Assembly (NCBI GenBank): GCA_018813375.1
Contig: JAHJBU010000081.1
Location: forward strand, 1 to 5,767
DNA: 5,767 nt
Source: Patescibacteria group bacterium
GTDB taxonomy: Bacteria > Patescibacteriota > Microgenomatia > UBA1400 > PJMF01
Reading direction: 5' to 3'
Part shown: positions 1 to 5,011 of the stretch, one piece after another
Layout: each line of letters begins with the position of its first letter
Numbering within the stretch: the first letter of the stretch is position 1
Notes under the pieces: generated by a model
The model's database searches: none
The model's input: the letters and a program-made list of their open reading frames with translations, nothing else
Told to the model about the DNA's origin: nothing
Made by a program: the position numbers and the translations under genes

Positions 1-555
1 AATTTAGATAAAAAAATTGAACGACTTCTTAAGCAAAAATATCTAGTAAGTTTAAAAAGGGGCTGGTATGTCTCACAGCCTTTTTTAGATAAACAATTAG
101 ATCTAGATAATTACACAGAGTACCTAGCTAATAAGCTGCGTTCACCGTCCTATTTATCTCTAGATTATGCTCTTTCTAAATACAACTTAATTCCTGAGGC
201 TATTAACTCCTGGACAAGTATTACTAGCAAATCTACTAGAACATATCAGAATATTCTTGGTTTATTTAACTATAAATCAATTAAAAAAGACCTCTTTATG
301 GGATATGAGGAAATTAGCAGTGACGGATATGATATTTACTTGGCTAGTAAAGCTAAGGCGCTTTTTGATTTTTTATATTTAAAAAGAAATTTGGGTATAG
401 ATTTAGATTATGAGTTAAGTTCTGGTTTGAGAATCAATTGGGCTATTTTCTTAATTAAAGATTTACAAGAGTTTGCTAAATATGTTCGGATTTCAAAGAT
501 GGAAAAAATGCAATCAATGCTAAATATCATCAAAGGAATAAAAAATGTTAATTGA
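1..555 (+). CDS. AbiEi-family antitoxin / transcriptional regulator, 5'-truncated by the window edge
   Basis: The frame is open from the first base to the TGA at 553-555, giving 184 visible residues, so the true start lies upstream. The first Met in frame (298) is internal, because family-like sequence precedes it. The visible N-terminus (ERLLKQKYLVSLKRGWYVSQ) looks like the end of a winged-helix domain with its wing. It is followed by the AbiEi-type core: YLANKLRSPSYLSLDYAL, then LIPEAINSWTSIT, a LFMGY segment, and YLASKAKALFDFLYLKRN. In known type IV AbiE systems this protein represses its own promoter and counteracts the partner toxin without a stable complex. The downstream toxin gene overlaps it by 11 nt in another frame, which supports co-transcription and translational coupling. 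The promoter and operator would be upstream and cannot be seen. The call rests on motif memory plus the AbiEii partner. Confidence 0.85.
   Translation, partial: NLDKKIERLLKQKYLVSLKRGWYVSQPFLDKQLDLDNYTEYLANKLRSPSYLSLDYALSKYNLIPEAINSWTSITSKSTRTYQNILGLFNYKSIKKDLFMGYEEISSDGYDIYLASKAKALFDFLYLKRNLGIDLDYELSSGLRINWAIFLIKDLQEFAKYVRISKMEKMQSMLNIIKGIKNVN
532..537 (+). promoter_or_regulatory. Ribosome binding site for the AbiEii gene
   Basis: An AAAGGA purine stretch lies 7 nt before the ATG at 545, inside the last codons of the antitoxin gene. It fixes the toxin start and allows translation to re-initiate as ribosomes finish the upstream gene. Confidence 0.7.
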
Positions 556-1384
556 TAATTTAAAAAAAATAGTTAAAAAAAAGTCAGCTGATAGTCTAAC
601 TAGCAAGCTCTTTTTGCGTAATTTATTAAAAGAATCTTTGCAATTTTTTGTACTCGATTACATTTATTCTTCTTCTTGGGGTAAGGATTTTTTATTCACC
701 GGCGGCACCTGTTTGAGGTTTTGTTTTGATTTGCCTAGATTATCAGAAGATCTTGATTTTGACATTAAAAATTATGATTCATTTGATATAGAAGTTTTTT
801 GTCAATCCCTCAGCGATTATTTTAAAAAAAAGCTACAGTATAAAAATTTTAGTTATAAAATAGCTAAAAATAAAATGCAGGTCTACTTGAAGTTTCCCAT
901 TATGGAAGAATTGGGGCTGAAAAAAAATTCGGCAGAAAGCTCAATTTTATTTTTACGACTAGATTTAAATCCAGTCGTTGCTTCTAACTATAATGAGGAA
1001 GTTTCTTTAATCAGTGTTGATAATTTTAATTTTATTATCAAGAGATATTCTCTACCAGATTTATTTGCTTCAAAACTATCAGCCATAATAGAAAGAACCT
1101 TTGCTAAAGGAAAAAATAATCAGATTACTTTTAAGGGTAGAGATTACTTTGATTTAATTTGGTTTTTACAAAAAAAAGTTGAACCAGATGGTAAGCGAAT
1201 TAAAGAGATCATCGGTTTTGATCGAGATAAACTTTTAAAAGAAATTGATCAAAAAATTAGTCAAATAAATACTGATTATCTAAAAGAAGATCTATTGCCT
1301 CTTTTTCAAGACAGTAAATTTGTTGATAATTTTTGTAATTCTTTTCAAAAATTATATCAAAACGGCAGATCTATCCTGCAGTGA
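545..1384 (+). CDS. AbiEii/AbiGii-family nucleotidyltransferase toxin
   Basis: This 279-residue protein has the signature of the AbiEii/AbiGii toxin family, a polymerase-beta-like nucleotidyltransferase fold. GGT at residues 53-55 is followed by SEDLDF, with D69 and D71 as the expected metal-binding acids; the spacing matches the hG[GS]-x(9-13)-Dx[DE] pattern. A third acid is likely D140 in RLDLN. Further conserved blocks are LFASKLSAI (K177), R184 and KGRDYFDL (197-204). Well-studied members transfer nucleotides onto tRNA or other RNA and arrest growth; the target of this one cannot be read from sequence. It overlaps the AbiEi-type gene by 11 nt, the usual type IV toxin-antitoxin order. The last seven residues (NGRSILQ) and the TGA stop lie within the 32-bp repeat, so the original C-terminus may have been altered by recombination there. 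All catalytic motifs are intact. Confidence 0.9.
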   Translation: MLIDNLKKIVKKKSADSLTSKLFLRNLLKESLQFFVLDYIYSSSWGKDFLFTGGTCLRFCFDLPRLSEDLDFDIKNYDSFDIEVFCQSLSDYFKKKLQYKNFSYKIAKNKMQVYLKFPIMEELGLKKNSAESSILFLRLDLNPVVASNYNEEVSLISVDNFNFIIKRYSLPDLFASKLSAIIERTFAKGKNNQITFKGRDYFDLIWFLQKKVEPDGKRIKEIIGFDRDKLLKEIDQKISQINTDYLKEDLLPLFQDSKFVDNFCNSFQKLYQNGRSILQ

Positions 1385-1390
1385 TCTGCA
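1359..1390. repeat. Left copy of perfect 32-bp direct repeat (candidate attachment site)
   Basis: This is identical over 32 bases to 2641-2672, and the identity stops abruptly at both ends. It holds a perfect inverted repeat, GCAGATC (1365-1371) and GATCTGC (1383-1389), around an 11-nt centre that contains CTGCAG. It provides the last seven codons and the stop of the AbiEii gene. Read on the minus strand it also encodes the same ten residues as the RmlA C-terminus, followed by a TGA. That duplicated gene end is why I read it as the outer attachment-site copy of an inserted unit; the role is inferred. Confidence 0.9.
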
Positions 1391-1411
1391 GAAAATCCAC
1401 CACTTTTTTAT

Positions 1412-1436
1412 TATGCCTTATTTCACTAATGGCATA
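1412..1436. repeat. Inverted repeat TATGCC...GGCATA
   Basis: TATGCC (1412-1417) pairs perfectly with GGCATA (1431-1436). The pairing continues inward as TTA with TAA if one T bulges, giving a stem of about nine pairs with a small loop. It lies 28 nt after the abiEii stop. It could be an mRNA 3'-end structure or an operator. No T-run follows it, so a terminator role is weak. Confidence 0.5.
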
Positions 1437-1469
1437 TAATATGTACCAATACTGGAAATAAAACTAGGA

Positions 1470-1487
1470 ATAATTTTTTAAAATTAT
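1470..1487. repeat. All-A/T palindrome (8-bp arms, 2-nt centre)
   Basis: ATAATTTT at 1470-1477 is the exact reverse complement of AAAATTAT at 1480-1487. In AT-rich DNA such palindromes can arise by chance. Its place upstream of the rhuM promoter makes an operator possible, but nothing else supports that. Confidence 0.35.
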
Positions 1488-1501
1488 ATTAGTTGGCATT
1501 G

Positions 1502-1544
1502 TTACGAATGGTGCGGTTTTGATACCATTTTCAAGGCTTCGTAA
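1502..1544. repeat. Nested inverted repeat (TTACGAA...TTCGTAA enclosing AATGGT...ACCATT)
   Basis: The outer arms TTACGAA (1502-1508) and TTCGTAA (1538-1544) pair perfectly. The inner arms AATGGT (1507-1512) and ACCATT (1524-1529) also pair perfectly and share two bases with the outer left arm. On one strand this could form a stem with an internal asymmetric loop, or two alternative hairpins. It lies about 65 bases upstream of the -10 motif, so it would not be in the rhuM transcript if that promoter is used. An operator, or a recombination-related structure in the cassette, is more likely than a riboswitch. Confidence 0.5.
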
Positions 1545-1606
1545 ATATAGATTAGGTTTGCCAAATACGTTTTATGCGTTTTGCTAAAGTTCCCAAAATC
1601 ATAAAT

Positions 1607-1615
1607 TGCTATAAT
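1607..1615 (+). promoter_or_regulatory. Extended -10 promoter motif for rhuM
   Basis: TGCTATAAT has a perfect TATAAT hexamer (1610-1615) preceded by the TGn extension, which can substitute for a -35 box. The nearest -35-like sequence, TTGCTA at 1581-1586, is 23 bases away, too far for a standard promoter. Transcription would start near 1621-1623. That makes the ATG at 1624 almost leaderless and leaves a leader of about 30 nt for the ATG at 1651. Confidence 0.55.
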
Positions 1616-1650
1616 GCTTTTTAATGAAACTTCCACATAGAAAAAGTAAA

Positions 1651-2679
1651 ATGACCAAGCGACCAACTACCTCTCAATTCATCATTTACAAAACAGAAGA
1701 TGGTAAAACTAAAATAGATGTTCAATTTGATGGTAAAACTGTGTGGCTCACACAACAAACACTCGCTGAGTTGTTTCAAACAACAAAACAAAATATCAGC
1801 CAGCATATTTTAAATATTTATAATGAGGATGAATTACAACAAAATCGAACTGTAAAGGATTTCTTGACAGTTCGCAAAGAAGGCGGTCGCAAAGTATCTA
1901 GAGAGCTCGAGTATTACAATCTCGATATAATTATCTCTGTTGGATATAGAATTAAGAGTAAAATAGCTACTGCATTTCGCCAATGGGCTACAAATTATCT
2001 CACAGAGTTTATAGTAAAAGGCTTCATTTTAGACGATGAAAGACTCAAAAACCCAGATTTACCATACAATTACTTTGAAGAACTTACCAAACGAATTCAA
2101 GATATTAGAACTTCTGAAAAAAGATTTTATAGAAAAATTACAGATATTTATGCGCTAAGTGTCGATTATGATCCAACAGATAAAAAAAGTATCAATTTTT
2201 TCAAAACAGTCCAAAATAAACTTCATTGGGCTATTACTGGTAAAACTGCTGCAGAAATAATTAATTCCAGAGTAGATAGTAACAAAGCAAACATGGGTCT
2301 TACTAATTACAGAGGTGCAAAAGTTAGAAAACAAGATGTTTCTATAGCTAAAAATTACCTCAATGAAGAAGAATTGGATGCACTTAACAATCTTGTAGAG
2401 CAGTACCTTATTTTTGCAGAAGGCAAAGCAAAGAGAAGAGCGCCGATGTACATGAACGACTGGATTGAAAAACTACATTCTTTTCTAGACATTAACGACA
2501 GAGAAATACTAGATAATGCAGGGGAAATTTCTCATAAACTAGCCAAAGAAACTGCTGAAACCGAGTATAATAAGTTTAATAAAAAAAGAATAGAAATCGT
2601 TGATAAACAAATAGTTAGTCTTAGTGAGACACTTTACCCTAAAACGGCAGATCTATCCTGCAGTGATCTGCAATTATAA
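1651..2679 (+). CDS. RhuM-family protein (virulence-associated RhuM, function unresolved)
   Basis: This 342-residue protein matches the RhuM family in length and in conserved blocks: SQFIIYKTEDGKTKI (8-22), VWLTQQTLAELF (31-42), YRIKSKIATAFRQWAT (99-114), SEKRFYRKITDIYALSVDYD (155-174), VQNKLHWAITGKTAAEII (187-204), NMGLTNYRG (214-222) and AKNYLNEEEL (233-242). The N-terminal block resembles phage-type BRO/antirepressor DNA-binding modules. The family is often found near restriction, toxin or defence genes, but its biochemistry is not settled. I chose the ATG at 1651 because it begins right before the conserved block; the in-frame ATG at 1624 would add nine residues but sits at the predicted transcription start. 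Both have weak ribosome binding sites. The last 12 residues (331-342) are encoded in or next to the 32-bp repeat and look unlike a native tail. The 3' end overlaps rmlA tail to tail by 41 nt. Confidence 0.88.
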   Translation: MTKRPTTSQFIIYKTEDGKTKIDVQFDGKTVWLTQQTLAELFQTTKQNISQHILNIYNEDELQQNRTVKDFLTVRKEGGRKVSRELEYYNLDIIISVGYRIKSKIATAFRQWATNYLTEFIVKGFILDDERLKNPDLPYNYFEELTKRIQDIRTSEKRFYRKITDIYALSVDYDPTDKKSINFFKTVQNKLHWAITGKTAAEIINSRVDSNKANMGLTNYRGAKVRKQDVSIAKNYLNEEELDALNNLVEQYLIFAEGKAKRRAPMYMNDWIEKLHSFLDINDREILDNAGEISHKLAKETAETEYNKFNKKRIEIVDKQIVSLSETLYPKTADLSCSDLQL

Positions 2680-3721
2680 AACTATATCTAGGAATGCGTT
2701 CTTTGGTCTGACGTATTTCTGTGTGCTTGCCAATTATGGAGGCTTCAATTTTCCCTTTGACATCCACAATATTAACATCTTCTAGAAAAATGCTGTATTC
2801 TACTTTGCAGTTAACTAGCTGACAATCACTGCCAATGGCAGTATAAGGCCCGATGTAACTATTGCGAATTTCTACATTGTTTCCGATCCGCACTGGCCCC
2901 ACAATCTGACTATTAATCACCTTAGAGCCTTTGCCAAGGACCACCCCATCAGACAATTTGCTATTTTTATCAACACTACCCTTAATCTCTGTCCTTTTAT
3001 CAAGATCCATCAAAAGTTTGTTCGCTTCTAGTGAATCATCAAACTTACCTGGATCACGCCACTGCCCTTCTAACTCTGCTACTTCCACTTTATAACCTTT
3101 TTTAAGCATATAATTATAAAGATCTACAATCTCTAGCTCTCCCCTAGGTGAAGGTTTAATGGCATCTTTGCCCTGGAAAGCTTCAAAAACTTTGGGGCTA
3201 AACATATATAAGCCAGGAATACCAAATCTATTAGGAGGGTTTTTTGGTTTTTCAACCACACGCACCAGCTTACCTTTGTCATCAAAAAATGGTACGCCTA
3301 AGCGGTAGTTTTCGTCATGCTCAATTATAGTGAGCAGGGCATCTGGTTTGACTTTTTTAAATTTATCAAACGGTTTTTTTATACCTTTAGTAAAAATATT
3401 ATCACCCAGATGATAAACAAAAGAATCACCGTTAATAAATTGTTCAGAAATTTTAACTACATGAGCTAATCCTTTAGCCACAAACTGATCAATGTAAGTT
3501 ATTTTTACACCCCACTTAGAGCCATCTCCAAATAAGTTTTCTATACTCGGGCGTGCTTCATTAACAATAATTCCAATTTCCTTAATTCCAACACGGACAA
3601 TATCCTCAAAGGAATAAAGCAACAAAGGCTTATTGGCAATTGGCAACATGTGTTTATTAGAGGTAAAAGTTAGCGGATAAAGCCGAGTGCCTTTGCCACC
3701 AGCAGCAATAATTGCTTTCAT
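2639..3721 (-). CDS. rmlA: Glucose-1-phosphate thymidylyltransferase, long form
   Basis: This 360-residue sugar nucleotidyltransferase is expected to join dTTP and glucose-1-phosphate into dTDP-glucose, the entry to dTDP-rhamnose and related sugars, in the cytoplasm. The N-terminal domain has the nucleotide loop AAGGKGTRLYPLT (6-18), K23 with MLPIANKP, QFVAKGLAHVV (79-89), LGDNIF (105-110, D107 a likely metal ligand), VEKPK (156-160), GIPGLYMF (167-174), GELEIVD (194-200) and QWRDPGKFDD (220-229). From about residue 245, hexapeptide-like turns (SKLSDGVVLGKGSKV, GPVRIGNNVEI, GPYTAIGSDC) form the left-handed beta-helix of the long class. That class also includes enzymes with other sugar or nucleotide preferences, so the substrate is probable rather than certain. 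The C-terminal IIADHCRIDL departs from the GD(H/N)S form I recall for the family, and the change falls within the repeat. The stop codon of the flippase gene directly abuts its ATG. Confidence 0.9.
   Translation of the reverse strand: MKAIIAAGGKGTRLYPLTFTSNKHMLPIANKPLLLYSFEDIVRVGIKEIGIIVNEARPSIENLFGDGSKWGVKITYIDQFVAKGLAHVVKISEQFINGDSFVYHLGDNIFTKGIKKPFDKFKKVKPDALLTIIEHDENYRLGVPFFDDKGKLVRVVEKPKNPPNRFGIPGLYMFSPKVFEAFQGKDAIKPSPRGELEIVDLYNYMLKKGYKVEVAELEGQWRDPGKFDDSLEANKLLMDLDKRTEIKGSVDKNSKLSDGVVLGKGSKVINSQIVGPVRIGNNVEIRNSYIGPYTAIGSDCQLVNCKVEYSIFLEDVNIVDVKGKIEASIIGKHTEIRQTKERIPRYSFIIADHCRIDLPF
2641..2672. repeat. Right copy of perfect 32-bp direct repeat, inside the 3' end of rmlA
   Basis: This is identical to 1359-1390, with arms GCAGATC (2647-2653) and GATCTGC (2665-2671). 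On the minus strand it runs from the third base of codon I350 of rmlA, through A351-F360, to the first base of the TAG stop, so it covers the protein's end almost exactly. On the plus strand it supplies rhuM residues from K331 onward. Because rmlA needs it as coding sequence, this is taken as the chromosomal copy. Confidence 0.9.
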
Positions 3722-5002
3722 TTAAGAAACTCCTTTTAATGTATTATTATATAAGAATACATCATGAATAACTAAAACTCCAGTTAAAATTAGCACAACT
3801 CCTCTTGCTAGTAAAATCACTCCTGCCGCGCCTAATAAACCCCATCTGGGGACGGCGATCAAGTTACCAAAGATGACAATGATGATCTGTAAAATTCCGC
3901 TCAGTGAAAAATACCAATATTTATCTCCAGCATAAAATAAAGCTGTTATGGGGATAGTGGCTGTATAAACTAGAGCAGCTGCCATCAGGATTAATAAGGA
4001 TTGAGTTCCTGGCAGGTAATCGGAGCCAAGGGTTAGTTTTAGCACAAATTGATTAAACGGCCAGTAGGCTAAAAAGCATACCCCGATTAATCCGATAAAT
4101 AATAAGGCTTTAATTAAATATTTTTGTTGAGTTTTTGGCTGAGTATATTGAGTAACTCTAGGAAATAAAACTTGAGATAGATAACTCCCTCCTAAAACTA
4201 TAAATAACGAAATTTTAGAGACCCCTCCAAAAATGCCTGTATCATAAGCAGTCATCATTCCTCGCAGCTGAACAACACTAATGTTTTCAATAATACCCAT
4301 AGCAATCACTCCAGCGGCAGAGTGAGAGATAAATTGAGTCACTGCTGGGGAAAGTTTAGAATTATTTTGTGTGGGTTTTATCAGCCATTTTGGTAGATAA
4401 ATTATTCCAGAAACTACTCCGAGTAAAGGAGCTAAGCTATAGAGGACAAAACTACTCATGCTGGTAGAGAGCTGGATGAGAGTTAAGACCAATACTGCTA
4501 AAAGTTTAGTGATAGCTTGCGCGCCGTTCATTAAAGCTGCCTGGGCAATCAATCCCATCGAGAGAAGAAAAAAATAAAGATGTTCATAAGCAACCATAAT
4601 GAGAGTAAGTAAGATGGCACCAAATAATATTTCTGGTCTGATTGAGTAACCGAGTTTCAGAGAAATGATTCCTATAACAATCGCAATGAAGATCACTCCC
4701 AAAGCTAATTTGCCTCGCCAGAAAGCAAGCTGAAAAAAGAAAGTCCCCTTTTCTTCTTGAGTTTTTTTTGTGGGGACAAAACGCAATAAGGCTTGAGTTG
4801 ACCCTAAATCAGTAAGTTTGAGCAAAATAAAAATAATCGCCACTCCGACACTAAACTCACCAAATTTTTCCGGGCCTAAGAGACGAGAAAAAATAACTAG
4901 CGCAATAGCGGCTATAGAAGTAGCAAGTAGACTCACGCCAACTAAAAAAGCAGATTTTTGCAATCCTTCTGAGGAAATAATTTTTTTTAAAGTTTTCTTC
5001 AT
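3722..5002 (-). CDS. Wzx-like polysaccharide flippase (MATE/MOP superfamily)
   Basis: This 426-residue, very hydrophobic protein has about twelve predicted membrane segments, roughly at 18-40, 49-67, 97-116, 124-147, 151-176, 184-203, 222-240, 257-280, 296-315, 333-354, 362-383 and 388-414. The N-terminal FSRLLGPEKFGEFSVGVAI (38-56) is the typical start of Wzx/PST-type exporters. Family members flip lipid-linked oligosaccharides across the cytoplasmic membrane. Its place between galE and rmlA fits export of a glycan repeat unit or a glycosylation precursor; the actual substrate cannot be told. Its ATG lies 9 nt after the galE stop with no clear Shine-Dalgarno site, so translation probably depends on coupling from galE. 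Its stop directly abuts the rmlA start. No gene symbol is given because this family diverges too much to assign orthology. Confidence 0.85.
   Translation of the reverse strand: MKKTLKKIISSEGLQKSAFLVGVSLLATSIAAIALVIFSRLLGPEKFGEFSVGVAIIFILLKLTDLGSTQALLRFVPTKKTQEEKGTFFFQLAFWRGKLALGVIFIAIVIGIISLKLGYSIRPEILFGAILLTLIMVAYEHLYFFLLSMGLIAQAALMNGAQAITKLLAVLVLTLIQLSTSMSSFVLYSLAPLLGVVSGIIYLPKWLIKPTQNNSKLSPAVTQFISHSAAGVIAMGIIENISVVQLRGMMTAYDTGIFGGVSKISLFIVLGGSYLSQVLFPRVTQYTQPKTQQKYLIKALLFIGLIGVCFLAYWPFNQFVLKLTLGSDYLPGTQSLLILMAAALVYTATIPITALFYAGDKYWYFSLSGILQIIIVIFGNLIAVPRWGLLGAAGVILLARGVVLILTGVLVIHDVFLYNNTLKGVS
3730..3735 (-). promoter_or_regulatory. Shine-Dalgarno site for rmlA
   Basis: Read on the minus strand, AAGGAG lies 8 nt before the rmlA ATG and inside the last codons of the flippase gene. 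It is the best ribosome binding site in the window. It confirms the start at 3721 and shows that this organism uses canonical Shine-Dalgarno initiation. Confidence 0.85.
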
Positions 5003-5011
5003 GTGGGGAGC

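Larger units (their letters stand above)
1391..1650 (+). other. Non-coding stretch upstream of rhuM, rich in inverted repeats
   Basis: I see no credible gene in these 260 bases between the left repeat and the chosen rhuM start. The stretch is AT-rich and holds three separate inverted repeats (1412-1436, 1470-1487, 1502-1544) and an extended -10 promoter motif close to rhuM. It sits inside the putative cassette, so it probably carries the cassette's own expression and control signals. None of the hairpins is followed by a clean T-run on its 3' side, so none is a convincing intrinsic terminator for the abiE operon. Confidence 0.6.
1359..2640 (+). mobile_element. Putative small mobile cassette carrying rhuM, bounded by 32-bp direct repeats
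   Basis: One period of the direct repeat (1282 bp) covers one repeat copy, a non-coding stretch with a promoter-like site and several inverted repeats, and nearly all of rhuM. The right repeat is the natural 3' end of rmlA. If the unit were removed by recombination between repeats, rmlA would keep the same protein (stop TGA instead of TAG) and abiEii would keep its reading frame and stop. That is what site-specific insertion into a gene's 3' end produces. No integrase or transposase is present in the unit, so it would need a recombinase supplied elsewhere. Alternatives are homologous recombination between repeats already present, or a local duplication of the rmlA tail. The repeat itself is certain; the mobility is inferred. 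Confidence 0.5.

Noticed and set aside
298..555. ATG at 298 as the start of an 85-residue protein
   Set aside because: The same frame is open to base 1, and the upstream codons carry AbiEi-like sequence, so this Met is internal.
1359..1390. Integron attC site
   Set aside because: The repeat lacks recognisable RYYYAAC and GTTRRRY boxes at its edges and is shorter than typical attC sites. The analogy is to layout only.
1365..1409. Intrinsic terminator of the abiE operon
   Set aside because: The T-run at 1404-1409 begins 15 nt after the hairpin, too far for a standard intrinsic terminator.
1435..1440. TATAAT hexamer as a second promoter
   Set aside because: It has no TGn extension and no acceptable -35 box at the right distance, and TATAAT is frequent by chance in AT-rich DNA.
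1429..1461. Ten-codon open frame starting ATGGCA
   Set aside because: Too short, with no ribosome binding site and no supporting context.
1699..1740. 12-bp sequence GATGGTAAAACT occurring twice 30 bases apart
   Set aside because: It encodes DGKT in two conserved parts of the RhuM N-terminal block and is explained by coding sequence.
1621..1806. 61-codon minus-strand reading frame
   Set aside because: It lies wholly opposite the well-supported rhuM N-terminal coding region and shows no recognisable domain.
1359..2672. Two-repeat CRISPR array
   Set aside because: The units are 1282 bp apart with a full gene between them, so there is no spacer-sized interval.
1359..2672. Insertion sequence with target-site duplication
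   Set aside because: No transposase and no terminal inverted repeats inside the unit, and 32 bp is far longer than usual target duplications.
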